Source of the DNA: Mesorhizobium sp. RMAD-H1
GTDB taxonomy: Bacteria; Pseudomonadota; Alphaproteobacteria; Rhizobiales; Rhizobiaceae
Assembly: GCF_014191375.1 (NCBI RefSeq)
Contig: NZ_JACHWN010000006.1
Location: 1 to 64,000, forward strand
Direction of reading: 5' to 3'
Length of the DNA stretch: 64,000 nucleotides
The notes below the pieces were generated by a model. The model did not search any database and was not told where the DNA came from. It worked only from the letters and a program-made list of their open reading frames with translations. Numbering within the stretch: the stretch's first letter is position 1; every line of letters starts with the position of its first letter. The position numbers and the translations under genes are program-made. Positions 7,723 through 15,698 of this stretch are shown piece by piece.

Positions 7723-8213
7723 GCCTGATGACGCTCAACGGTGTACGCTCGCGGCGCCTCACCGGCCTGCATGCGGTGAGCGACGTGGCGCCAGTGATCG
7801 GGTGCGACGTCGCAGGCATCGATACCGGCGCGCTCCACGGCATCGATGTGGTGCAGAACGGCTTCCACCTTGGGCCAGCCTTCGACCTTCAGAAGGATTT
7901 CGCCACCAGGGCGCACGAAGGGCAGCGTCTGGTAGGCTTCGCCCGGCTCGACGGCACGCACGATGTCGATGCGGGACATGACCGTGCCGAAATCATTGGC
8001 GGCCCAGCGGACGAACGCAAAGATACTGTTCGGCCCGAAAGAGACGACACGCCTGCGGCGGTCGAGGATTTCCAAATGTGCCTCGCGCCCGAACCTGATC
8101 CAGAATTCGATCTTCTTCTCGATCCAGGTCAATTCGACCTGGGTCATGCTGCCGATGGTGCGTGCGGACGGCAACAGGTCGCCGCGCAAGCGGGAAGCCG
8201 CGTTGCCGGTCAT
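7692..8213 (-). CDS. DUF2840 family protein
   Basis: The 173-residue soluble protein contains VELTWIEKKIEFWIRFGRE and VSFGPNSIFAFVRWAANDFGT, typical of DUF2840, a family of unknown function found between parA and traF in alphaproteobacterial ICEs. The ATG at 8213 has GAAGGAGA upstream; an internal MTQVELTW start at 8147 is weaker. The start overlaps the parA remnant stop by four bases (ATGA type). Confidence 0.85.
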   Translation of the reverse strand: MTGNAASRLRGDLLPSARTIGSMTQVELTWIEKKIEFWIRFGREAHLEILDRRRRVVSFGPNSIFAFVRWAANDFGTVMSRIDIVRAVEPGEAYQTLPFVRPGGEILLKVEGWPKVEAVLHHIDAVERAGIDACDVAPDHWRHVAHRMQAGEAPRAYTVERHQAWLKRRGTEQ

Positions 8214-8401
8214 AAATGGTCTCCTTCAGTCGGAAGGAATTGACGCGCGAGCAGTTCGCGCAGCATGTCGGCGACGGTGACGCCGCGCCGGAATGTGACG
8301 CGCTTTCCTTGCGCGGCCCCTTCACAGGCGAGGTTAAGCGCCAGCGTCGTCGTGCCGACACCGCCTTTTTGATTGAGGAAGGCCCCGATCATCGCGAACA
8401 T
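8210..8401 (-). pseudogene. parA: ParA partition ATPase with a large in-frame internal deletion
   Basis: Only 63 residues remain of a protein that is normally about 210. The N-terminus (MIGAFLNQKGGVG, then LALNLACEGAAQGKRVT) is joined directly to a typical C-terminus (VADMLRELLARQFLP). The switch regions and the rest of the ATPase fold are gone. The Walker A box reads KGGVGTTT instead of KGGVGKTT, so the nucleotide-binding lysine is also lost. The frame, start and stop are kept, as is the overlap with the next gene. It cannot act as a ParA. Confidence 0.85.
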
Positions 8402-9534
8402 CCCCGACGGTTAGCGAGATGGGACGTTTCAGAAACCACGCAAGCAGACGTGTCGGGACGATCAGGAGCTGATGGCGCGCTATTCTTCGCGGCTGTGCTG
8501 AGGCTTCCGGCTGCGCCGCAGACAACGTTTTCCACATCGCGCGCGCTCTCTTCAAAGTTAGAACCTCTGTTAGATTCTAAGTTAAGGGCGGGATTTTCCC
8601 TTTTGCTATCGTGGATTAAGACCGGCTTGCGTTCCCGATAGCACGATACTGACGTTCCCGATGGCACGATATCTTGCGTTCCCGATAGCACGAGGCCATC
8701 CAAAGGCTTTCCACAGGGCGCGAAAGCGAGAAGCATTCGGCCGCCTACCTCCATCTCGATGAACAGGGTGTAACCGGGCAATGGCTGACGCCGGACGATG
8801 TTGCGCAGTTCGAAAACGAAGCGCCGGAAAAGTGAAAGGCTGCCGGATTTCTGGTGAAGATGGCTGAAGTCGAAACGCCAGCCGTCGCGCTGATGGCCGC
8901 CGTGTTTCCGCACAAGACGATATAGCCAGCGGTCAAGGCCGCCTGTCAGCCCGAAATAAGCCCGATCGATGGTAAGCACGAGGGCATCGTCAAGAACGGC
9001 CTGGTAGAACCAGTCCGGAAGGATCATCTCGATTCCGTCTGGCCGACCATCGCGATCCGTCAGCTCCTTCCACTCATTGATCCAGGAGAAGCGATGCCGC
9101 CGCCCTTCGGCGGGCTGGCGGATTGTGGTGGCAACGGTGGTGGACTGGAGACGGTCGAGCGCGGCTTTCAGGCGCTGATAGTCCCTGAGCGATGTGCCGC
9201 GGCCAATGAATTTGAGGATCTCATAAGGCGTTGCGGCCATCAGGCGAGATGTACGAAGTCCGGCATCGCGAGCTTCGACGATCTGGCTCGCCGCCCAGAT
9301 CAGGATGTCGGCATCCCAGATCGTAGCCATGCCATGATCCGGGACGGCTTCGACCCGGATAGACACGTTGCCGGCGGAAAAGTCGATCGGCGCGACGCGA
9401 TGGGTCTTGGAGAGGGAGAAAAATGGGAAAGCCATGAGATCCTGCGCGTCTCTTGGCGCGAAGTCGCTGCTAGGGAGCGCGCGGAACAGATCGAGTTGCC
9501 TGCGCTCCGAGGGAGACAGATGCCGCGCCGTCAT
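8389..9534 (-). CDS. repA: RepA-type replication initiator protein
   Basis: The 381-residue protein matches the plasmid-type replication initiator of alphaproteobacterial ICEs and plasmids: AFPFFSLSKTHRVAPIDF near the N-terminus, then IWDADILIWAASQI, ATPYEILKFIGRGTS and LTIDRAYFGLTGGLDRW, the winged-helix region that binds iterons. The C-terminal part after about residue 290 is low-complexity and spans the iteron DNA. The start is ATG 9534; an upstream GTG at 9543 is possible. In ICEs such proteins support replication of the excised circle. The gene sits between the AlpA-like regulator and parA, the usual order. Confidence 0.88.
   Translation of the reverse strand: MTARHLSPSERRQLDLFRALPSSDFAPRDAQDLMAFPFFSLSKTHRVAPIDFSAGNVSIRVEAVPDHGMATIWDADILIWAASQIVEARDAGLRTSRLMAATPYEILKFIGRGTSLRDYQRLKAALDRLQSTTVATTIRQPAEGRRHRFSWINEWKELTDRDGRPDGIEMILPDWFYQAVLDDALVLTIDRAYFGLTGGLDRWLYRLVRKHGGHQRDGWRFDFSHLHQKSGSLSLFRRFVFELRNIVRRQPLPGYTLFIEMEVGGRMLLAFAPCGKPLDGLVLSGTQDIVPSGTSVSCYRERKPVLIHDSKRENPALNLESNRGSNFEESARDVENVVCGAAGSLSTAAKNSAPSAPDRPDTSACVVSETSHLANRRGCSR
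8631..8693 (+). repeat. Three direct repeats (iterons) inside the repA coding region
   Basis: Copies of GTTCCCGATRGCACGA start at 8631, 8654 and 8678, so the spacing is 23 and 24 bases, about two helical turns. Copies 1 and 3 match over 16 bases and copy 2 differs at one position. They lie in the C-terminal third of repA. Repeats of this kind are the usual binding sites of plasmid-type RepA initiators. Confidence 0.85.
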
Positions 9535-9551
9535 TCGGAACACCGCCGCAA

Positions 9552-9833
9552 TCAGCGCGCGTAGCGGCCGGGTTGCGGCGTGGCGGGAAGCGTTTGACGC
9601 TTTGCCGGCAGCACCTGGCCACGCGGGTCGGAGGTCGAGGTGACGGCGCCGCGCGCAGCCCAGGCAACAAGATCATCGACGGAATAGACGACGCGGCCGC
9701 CGAGCTTGCGATAGGCCGGACCGGTTCCGTAGGTCCGGTGCTTTTCCAGGGTACGGGCGGAAAGACTGAGGAACTCGGCGGCTTCCTTGGTACGCAGGTA
9801 GCGCGGCGGCAAAATGGCTAGATCGGGTCGCAT
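9552..9833 (-). CDS. AlpA/excisionase-like helix-turn-helix regulator
   Basis: The 93-residue protein carries the MerR-like winged HTH of AlpA/Xis proteins: RYLRTKEAAEFLSLSARTLEKHR, then GTGPAYRKLGGRVVYSVDDLVAW. Such proteins activate or assist excision and regulate the downstream repA-parA-traF block. A GGAGG sits nine bases before the ATG. The frame is intact and ends shortly before repA, so the genes are likely co-transcribed. Confidence 0.88.
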   Translation of the reverse strand: MRPDLAILPPRYLRTKEAAEFLSLSARTLEKHRTYGTGPAYRKLGGRVVYSVDDLVAWAARGAVTSTSDPRGQVLPAKRQTLPATPQPGRYAR

Positions 9834-9964
9834 GGATCGGGCCTCCGTGACGTTGCGGGTTGCTGCTGCGGTTCAGCGGCGGACGGCGACCACGGTGGCG
9901 CAGCGAACGCGCAAAGGGGGATGGGGAATTTGCGGGGATCTAAAATCCCCACCCCCTGCAAGCG

Positions 9965-10727
9965 CTACGAGCGACGGCGGTGGCGAAGCAGCTGCCGATA
10001 ACCACCGGCGATGAGCGCGAGCCCTTCCTCGACGAGTCCGATGATCGTGTCGCGCAGCGGCGAGGTCTTCCAAGGGTCTGAGGCAACACGCGCTTTGCCG
10101 AAAATTGCGAACGCGATCTCGCGATAACTCGCACCATTCATACGGCCATCGGCAGCCTGAAGCTTCAGACGCAGGCGACGGCGCTGGTTGGCGGTGATAC
10201 GCGTATCGCATGGCACCGGACGGCCTTGCGAAGCCCGCCAAAAGCGGGAGAGCGCTTCGATTCGACCTAGTGTGTCTGCGTCGAGGGGGATCAGCGCCGT
10301 GAGTGGATCACTCGGGATAGCGCCGGGGAGAAAAAGGAGCTGCGTCGAAAGAACATCCTGGAAAGCGTAGCGGCCTTCAGGACTATCTGGGCCGGCAATA
10401 ATCCCCTGGCCAGGCGGTCCATCTGCAATCGGCAGCCCGTCAGGGAGCCGCGTAAAAAGCACCACACTCGGATCGGCAGAAGGTGTCCAGAGCACCTGTT
10501 GAGAGGAAAAGGAAAGGTTGGGCCGCGCCGGGAAATCGCAGCCCCCAGCGGCGTTGCGCTTCCTCTGGAAGCGGAGCGTTTTCGGTGTTTGCGGCTACGA
10601 GCTCCTGATAGTACTGCTGATAAGGCTCACAGCGACGAAGGCACTCCCAGGCGAGACCTTCAACTGGAAGCGCATCGAAGGAATCGTAGCTTTCACGGTT
10701 TCGCCAATTTGAAGTATCAGGCCTCAT
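9965..10727 (-). pseudogene. DUF6499/DUF2285 regulator gene split by a one-base frameshift
   Basis: The 5' frame starts MRPDTSNWRNRESYD (ATG 10727) and contains the DUF6499 block LPVEGLAWECLRR and RRWGLRFPG, then runs to a stop at 10440 in unfamiliar sequence. The second frame, to 9965, gives the DUF2285 part (LPLDADTLGRIEALSRF-like block, RRRLRLKLQAADGRMNGASYREIA). Removing one G near 10540 would join them as RFPARPNLS...VLWTPSADP, which is how the two domains are linked in related elements. A sequencing error is an alternative explanation. Confidence 0.7.
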
Positions 10728-10862
10728 ACGCCAACTCCCCGCCTGTATCCCGTAGGTCGAGGGGAATTGATTCCGACACACACAGGTTGATGGAAGCCGG
10801 CCAGCCGGCATCACCCTCTGCTGCGTCGTCATCACCCATGAAAGAATAGCCCGCTCCAGCAA

Positions 10863-11123
10863 TCAGGCGCGGGGTTCACGCAAAAGATGACGATAGCCGG
10901 TATGTGTCATCCAGCGAGCCCGGGCCAAATGGCTGTCATGCAGGCGGCGGGCACGTTCTTCGTCAATGGTTGGATCAATTCCGAATAGTACCAGGACGGC
11001 CTCCTGCCAATCGGCGCCATCAGCCGCGGCATCGAGCAGCCGTACATAAAGCTTGATGTGCGCACGATCATAGTCGGTCAGTTCCGGGCTGGTCGGGGCA
11101 AGTTCGTCAAACGGCTCAATCAT
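10863..11123 (-). CDS. DUF2285 domain protein, 86 residues
   Basis: The sequence TDYDRAHIKLYVRLLDAAADGADW followed by DSHLARARWMTHTGYRHLLR is the DUF2285 pattern, a small helical DNA-binding-like domain found only in these mobile elements. It is a stand-alone version, related to the C-terminal domain of the split gene downstream. The start at 11123 gives MIEPFDELAP. It is the first gene of the minus-strand block and faces the XRE regulator across a 240-base promoter region. Confidence 0.75.
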   Translation of the reverse strand: MIEPFDELAPTSPELTDYDRAHIKLYVRLLDAAADGADWQEAVLVLFGIDPTIDEERARRLHDSHLARARWMTHTGYRHLLREPRA

Positions 11124-11361
11124 GATCCGACCCGGTTCTATAGTTGGTGTTGCGACGGGGGATTTTTACAGGAACGATACGGCAAATGGACGACCACCAG
11201 CAGGCATCGCCTGGTGTTCATTTGGCATCACCCTCCCCCAAGGAATAGCGCGACGTGGATCTTCCCAACGATCTGCATCACCCGTCGCGCTCACAGTAGA
11301 ACCGTCTGTTACATATTATAGTTGATAAACTTAAAGTATGTAAATCGCGATCCTCCTGCGC

Positions 11362-11580
11362 ATGGACATGCGCAAATTGGTCGGTCGGAACTTTGCCCGC
11401 CTGCGTCGGGAGAAGGGCCTGACCCAGGAAGAAGTCGAAGTGCGTTCCGGCTTCAGTCAGCAATATCTGAGCAGTCTTGAGCGCGGGCGGAGGAACCCGA
11501 CCGTGATCACGCTCTATGAACTCGCCCAGGCGCTCGGTGTTAGTCACGTTGAGCTTGTCGAGCCAGACGGTCAGGACTGA
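11362..11580 (+). CDS. XRE-family helix-turn-helix regulator, 72 residues
   Basis: A single Cro/C1-type HTH fills the protein (RKLVGRNFARLRREKGLTQ, then SGFSQQYLSSLERGRRNP). Such small regulators usually repress conjugation or maintenance genes. It diverges from the DUF2285 gene. No clear ribosome site precedes the ATG at 11362, and an ATG two codons on is equally possible. An AT-rich promoter-like stretch lies at 11305-11340. Confidence 0.88.
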   Translation: MDMRKLVGRNFARLRREKGLTQEEVEVRSGFSQQYLSSLERGRRNPTVITLYELAQALGVSHVELVEPDGQD

Positions 11581-11588
11581 GAAGCGAA

Positions 11589-11610
11589 CCCGGCGGCTTT
11601 CGCCGCCGGG
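11589..11610. terminator. Hairpin between convergent XRE and ssb genes
   Basis: CCCGGCGGC (11589-11597), loop TTTC, GCCGCCGGG (11602-11610): a perfect 9-bp GC-rich stem between the ends of two convergent genes. There is no U-run, so it may act together with Rho or as a bidirectional transcription block. Confidence 0.65.
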
Positions 11611-11625
11611 CCTTCGACACGCCAT

Positions 11626-12027
11626 TCAAAATGGGATGTCGCTCTCATCTACCAGCTGGCCTTCCTCCTTTTCAGCCGGCGTTGCCCGGCTCAGGAAATC
11701 CACCGTTTCGGCGATGATCTCGGTGCTGTAGCGATCGACGCCATCGCGATCGGTCCATTTCGTGTAGTGGATGCGGCCGCGGACCAGCACCTTCATGCCC
11801 TTCTCGCAATACTGTTGGACCGTCTTGCCGAGCCCGTTGAAGGCGGTGATGCGGTGCCATTCGGTATCCTGGACCCGGTAGCCGTTCTCGTCGCGGACGA
11901 TCCTGCCTTCCGAGTAGCGGGGGCGCGAGGTGGCCAAGGTGAAGTGAGTGATGCTGGTGCCGCCCTGGGTGATCCGGGTTTCAGGGGCCTGACCGATGTT
12001 GCCGGCGAGAATGACGATGTTCTGCAT
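11626..12027 (-). CDS. ssb: Single-stranded DNA-binding protein
   Basis: The 133-residue Ssb has the OB fold (MQNIVILAGNIGQAPETR, then VQDTEWHRITAFNGLGKT, then GMKVLVRGRIHYTKW) and the acidic tail ending ESDIPF that contacts partner proteins. It is shorter than chromosomal Ssb (about 170) because the linker is trimmed, as in plasmid copies. The ATG at 12027 has GGAGA upstream; the longer frame is not needed. The leader carries a hairpin CGGAGGGA/TCCCTCCG at about 12039-12068. It would protect single-stranded DNA during transfer. Confidence 0.93.
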   Translation of the reverse strand: MQNIVILAGNIGQAPETRITQGGTSITHFTLATSRPRYSEGRIVRDENGYRVQDTEWHRITAFNGLGKTVQQYCEKGMKVLVRGRIHYTKWTDRDGVDRYSTEIIAETVDFLSRATPAEKEEGQLVDESDIPF

Positions 12028-12474
12028 TTTAGTGTCTCCGTTGCTCCGCGGAGGGACCATTCCCTCCGACGAGACCCGGCCAAGGCCGTCGGGAGCCACC
12101 TGCAACTGGCGGCGCGCCGCCAGCTCGCCCCCAAGGCCCCGGGTGGAGCGGGCAGCCGCGCTTGCGCGGCAACACGGCCGGCGGCCGCGGGGGTTGCTGG
12201 TGGAAACCGAACGGCCTTAGGGGATCAGTCAGTCGGAGGGATTGGTGCCTTTCGAGAGCATAGCGGGGACGCGCAACAGAACCATCGTCCCTCCCGGCAA
12301 CAGCGTACGGCAGGCTTCGCGCGAAACCGCATCATACGATGCGTGCGCACGAGCTCCTCTTCATCGGCCATTATGCGCCGCTGCCCGTAGGCAGGCCGGG
12401 ACTTAACGGTAGCTGCCACCCGGTTCCGGACGCATATGGCGCGCTCCTACCTTATGGGTAAAAGCACGGTCCCG

Positions 12475-12509
12475 CGTATTGCGAGAAGGGCATGAAGGTG
12501 CTGGTTCGC
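12475..12509 (+). pseudogene. Short inverted fragment of ssb
   Basis: About 35 bases encode YCEKGMKVLVR and match the ssb gene (same strand as coding) with one substitution, but lie in opposite orientation to the full gene 0.7 kb away. It is a relic of another ssb copy or of a local rearrangement. Confidence 0.65.
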
Positions 12510-12876
12510 AATCGTTACTATGCGAAGTAGAGCGTCTGACGCGTGCCGATTGCTTTGGCTCACCAGAACACAGCCGAGACGGTAGATTTCTTGAGTTGGA
12601 CGAGGCTGGCCTAAGAACGACGGCCACCACATCACAGACAAACCACTGCGTGTGAGCCGGTGCCGGCACCCGACTTCGCCGAACTAAGTGTCACAGGCCG
12701 CTACATCGCACGCTTGGCCTCGACATAGTCACCGTTGGTGCGCAGCTTCACCGTAACGGCCCCGCCAGCGATCGCGCCAGAGCCCGCCGTGATCGCCGTG
12801 GAAGGCGGTCCGAAGAACACCTTCGATTCCGGGAAAACCAAGTGAGGCGTATGCCCACATTGAAAGATCCCGTCCA

Positions 12877-12888
12877 GGGGGATAGTAT
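12877..12888 (+). promoter_or_regulatory. Candidate RcnR/CsoR operator
   Basis: GGGGGATAGTAT lies directly before the regulator ATG (12895). RcnR-type operators consist of a G tract flanked by AT-rich half-sites (TACT-G6-N-AGTA in E. coli), so this fits autoregulation by the CsoR/RcnR protein. Confidence 0.5.
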
Positions 12889-12894
12889 TATGCC

Positions 12895-13176
12895 ATGAAT
12901 GATCACCGTCATGTCCACGAAATCCACCCGGAGTTTGTAAAGCGGCTGAAGCGCGCGCACGGCCATCTCAAGGGAATCATCGAAATGATCGAGGCGGGCA
13001 GGCCCTGCCTCGACATCGCCCAGCAGCTTCATGCGGTCGAGAAGGCGGTCTGCCAGGCCAAGCGAACGCTGATCCAGGACCATCTCGACCACTGCCTTGA
13101 AGACCTCGTCGGACCGCTGGCGCGTGACCAGCGCCGCTCGATCGACGAGTTCAAGGAAATCACGAAGTACCTGTGA
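12895..13176 (+). CDS. CsoR/RcnR-family metal-sensing repressor
   Basis: The 93-residue all-helical protein has the family pattern RLKRAHGHLKGIIEMIEAGRPCLDIAQQLHAVEKAV, with the conserved Cys in RPCLDI, His in QQLHAVE and His/Cys in DHLDHC. The N-terminal His residues (NDHRHVHEIHPE) resemble nickel/cobalt sensors (RcnR, DmeR) rather than copper sensors. It would release its operator on Ni or Co binding and induce the exporter gene that begins eight bases downstream. That exporter is broken. Confidence 0.88.
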   Translation: MNDHRHVHEIHPEFVKRLKRAHGHLKGIIEMIEAGRPCLDIAQQLHAVEKAVCQAKRTLIQDHLDHCLEDLVGPLARDQRRSIDEFKEITKYL

Positions 13177-13183
13177 GACCCCG

Positions 13184-14315
13184 TTGCCGTCCTTCGCCGA
13201 GCTGATCCAGCAGAGTTCCGCGCACGCTTGGCTGTTCATTCCAAGCGCCATCCTGCTCGGCGCCCTCCATGGATTGGAGCCAGGCCATTCCAAGACGATG
13301 ATGGCCGCCTTCATTGTTGCGGTTCGCGGAACAGGGACCCAGGCCGTCCTGCTGGGGCTCGCGGCGACGGTCTCGCACACTCTTGTGGTCTGGGGCATTG
13401 CGCTCGGCGGCATGTATCTGTGGCGAGGCGTCGATGCCGAGACCTTCGAGCCCTATTTCCAGCTCGCCTCAGCAGCGATGATTATCGGAATCGCCTTGTG
13501 GATGCTGTGGCGCACGTGGGAGGATCAGCAGCAAGCAAAAGCTGCGGCCAGGCACGCCCACGGGGAGGATATCCGCCCGATCGACACCGGTCACGGCGTG
13601 ATCGCCGTCGAGGTGTTCGAAGACGGCGTGCCGCCGCGCTGGCGCATCCGCACCGAGGGCGGCCATCGTTGGGTCGCCAACGAGGTGACCATCGTCACCG
13701 AGCGGCCGGACGGAGCCCGGCGGGCTTTCACCTTCGTCGATCGCGGTAGCTATTTCGAATCCGTAGACGCAATTCCCGAGCCGCATGAATTCATGGCGCG
13801 GGTCAGCCTCGGTCATGATGGCCACACCCACGACTACGATCTTGCCTTCGTAGAGGGACATGGTCATGACCACTTGCACGAAGAGGTGCACGGGCTCGAG
13901 GTTGCTACCGACGGTATCGAGATGCGCACGAACTGGCGCATGCCAACGACATCCGCCGCCAGTTCGCCGATCGCAACGTCACCACCTGGCAGATCATCAT
14001 GTTCGGGCTGACCGGCGGGCTTATTCCATGTCCGGCGGCGATCACGGTGCTGCTGCTCTCCTGCAACTAAAGGAGTTCACGCTCGGCTTCGCGCTCGTGT
14101 TGTGCTTCTCGATCGGGCTCGCCATCACCCTTGTCACGGTCGGCGCCGCCGCTGCCCTCAGTGTGCGTCATGCGACCAAACGATGGTCGTGGTTCAGCAC
14201 CTTCGCACGGAAGGCCCCTTATTTCTCCAGCGTCCTCATCATCCTTGTCGGCCTCTATGTCGGCTACCACGGCTGGGCTGGTCTTACGGTTCAGGCCGGA
14301 ACCGTCTCCGGCTGA
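13184..14315 (+). pseudogene. rcnA: RcnA/NicO-family nickel/cobalt exporter, two frameshifts
   Basis: The gene begins at a TTG (13184: LPSFAELIQQ) and reads well through the first membrane helices with GALHGLEPGHSKT, the metal-binding HxxxxxH-like NicO signature, then a His-rich loop (GHDHLHEEVHG). Near 13915 the correct protein moves to another frame (DAHELAHANDIRR, then GLTGGLIPCPAAITVLLL). Near 14060 it moves again (LQLKEFTLGFALVLCF to the stop at 14315). Restoring both shifts gives a normal-sized exporter. Sequencing error cannot be excluded. Confidence 0.82.
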
Positions 14316-14404
14316 CGTGCGTCAGGCTCGGTGTTCTCGCCAACCGGCCCTACCGGCGTCTGCTTCTTGCCCAAGTTACTGCGCTTGAAGGCGTAAGCGG
14401 CGCT

Positions 14405-15334
14405 TTATGCGCCGCCGTCGAACTTCATGACTGGGATGCCGAGCTTGCGGGCCTTGTCCGCGAGGTTCTCCTGGATCCCGGTACCGGGAAAGACGAGGAC
14501 ACCGACCGGCAGGACATCGAGCATGGCGTCGTTGCGCTTGAACGGTGCGGCCTTGCCGTGCTTCGTCCAGTCCGGGCGGAAGGCCACCTGCGGCACTTTG
14601 CGGCTATCTGCCCAGCGGCAGGCAATCAGTTCGGCGCCCTTCGGCGTGCCGCCATGCACAAGCACCATGTCAGCGTGCTTGGCGCGAACCTTATCGAGCT
14701 TCTCCCAGATCAGGCGATGGTCGTTGAAGTCGGCGCCGCCGGTCACGGCAACCTTTGGTCCGGCGGGCAGCAGCACTTGCGCTTCGGCCCGGCGCTTCGC
14801 GGCAAGGAAGTCGCGGCTGTCAATCATTGCCGAGGTCAGGTTGCGATGGCTGACCATCGAGCCGGCTCGCGGGCGCCAGGCGATGCCGGTGTGGTGCTCG
14901 AAAGCTTCCGCCGAGAGGTCACGGAAGAGTTCCATGCTGTTGCGCCGCTCGATAAGCGTCTGCCCCTCTGCCGTACGGCGTTCGAGTTCGACCGACTTCA
15001 CCTCGCTGCCGTCCTGTTCCCGCTGATGGCGATGCTGCGCCCGCTCATTGTCATCGAGTTCCCGCTCTACCCGGCCCACGGCGCGGTGGAAGAGATTGAC
15101 GACACCCCAGAGCAGATCGTCGAGGTCGGGTTCGAGGCGGGTGTCGCCGAGCGTGGCGACGAGGGCATCGAAGATGTCGGCGATCGCGGTGGCGATCGTG
15201 CTGCCCTCCGGCAGTGGCCTCGGATCGGGTTCATCGCTGTAGGGACGCCAGCCATAGAGCTGGAGCTCGGTGAGGAGTTGGTCGGTGGGGGATGGGGCCG
15301 GCTCGAAGCTGAGATTTTCGTCTTCTTTCATCAT
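14405..15334 (-). CDS. DUF2493 (SLOG/YspA-like nucleotide-binding) protein
   Basis: The 309-residue protein ends in a Rossmann-like SLOG domain: KVAVTGGADFNDHRLIW, MVLVHGGTPKGAELIA, then VFPGTGIQENLADKA. It probably binds a nucleotide or nucleic-acid-derived ligand. The N-terminal half is helical and acidic and is typical of the version carried by alphaproteobacterial conjugative elements. The start is ATG 15334, with AAGGA upstream; the next ATG codon is equally possible. No defect is seen. Confidence 0.82.
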   Translation of the reverse strand: MMKEDENLSFEPAPSPTDQLLTELQLYGWRPYSDEPDPRPLPEGSTIATAIADIFDALVATLGDTRLEPDLDDLLWGVVNLFHRAVGRVERELDDNERAQHRHQREQDGSEVKSVELERRTAEGQTLIERRNSMELFRDLSAEAFEHHTGIAWRPRAGSMVSHRNLTSAMIDSRDFLAAKRRAEAQVLLPAGPKVAVTGGADFNDHRLIWEKLDKVRAKHADMVLVHGGTPKGAELIACRWADSRKVPQVAFRPDWTKHGKAAPFKRNDAMLDVLPVGVLVFPGTGIQENLADKARKLGIPVMKFDGGA

Positions 15335-15698
15335 CGGGAGCATCCTTCGTCTGAGACCGCGCGACGTACGCGGCCTTCGCAGGCGTCGAAGCTCACAGGC
15401 GGGACGGACTGGCACTCGGAGCGAAGCGCAGGGCTCGATGGCCAAGGCGGACTATTTTGCCTCGCGATGCAAAAGCGGCGCGATCCGGGGCCCCGCGCGA
15501 CCTGTCGCGTGGGGTGGTCAGCCGCTGGCGGAAAATAGCCGGCCGCAGCGCCATTGCCCGGCCGGCCCGTTTGTGAGCCGATCGCCCTCTCGAGAAGGCC
15601 GTGGGCGCGGCTCTCTTCGACAATGAAGGATATTTTCGATGATGAACGCAGACAGCAGGTGGAGAGCCCGGGCCGCGCTTCATTCCCCGCCGGCCTCC
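15335..15698. other. Gap between Toprim and DUF2493 genes
   Basis: GC-rich, with several short palindromes such as GGCCGGCC, and no frame with coding character. It probably holds a leader or promoter for the DUF2493 gene. No RNA gene was recognised. Confidence 0.4.

Larger units (their letters stand above)
12028..12894. other. Non-coding stretch with remnants
   Basis: It holds the ssb promoter and leader, a short ssb fragment (separate entry), and on the minus strand at about 12708-12840 a frame reading VFFGPPSTAITAGSGAIAG that looks like a fragment of a protein I do not recognise. No complete gene is supported. Confidence 0.45.

Noticed and set aside
8631-8693. CRISPR or minisatellite
   Set aside because: Three short copies with 23-24 base spacing inside repA fit iterons, and there are no cas genes.
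12225-12419. Small Arg/Cys-rich minus-strand frame upstream of ssb
   Set aside because: No ribosome site and no family; probably chance in GC-rich DNA.
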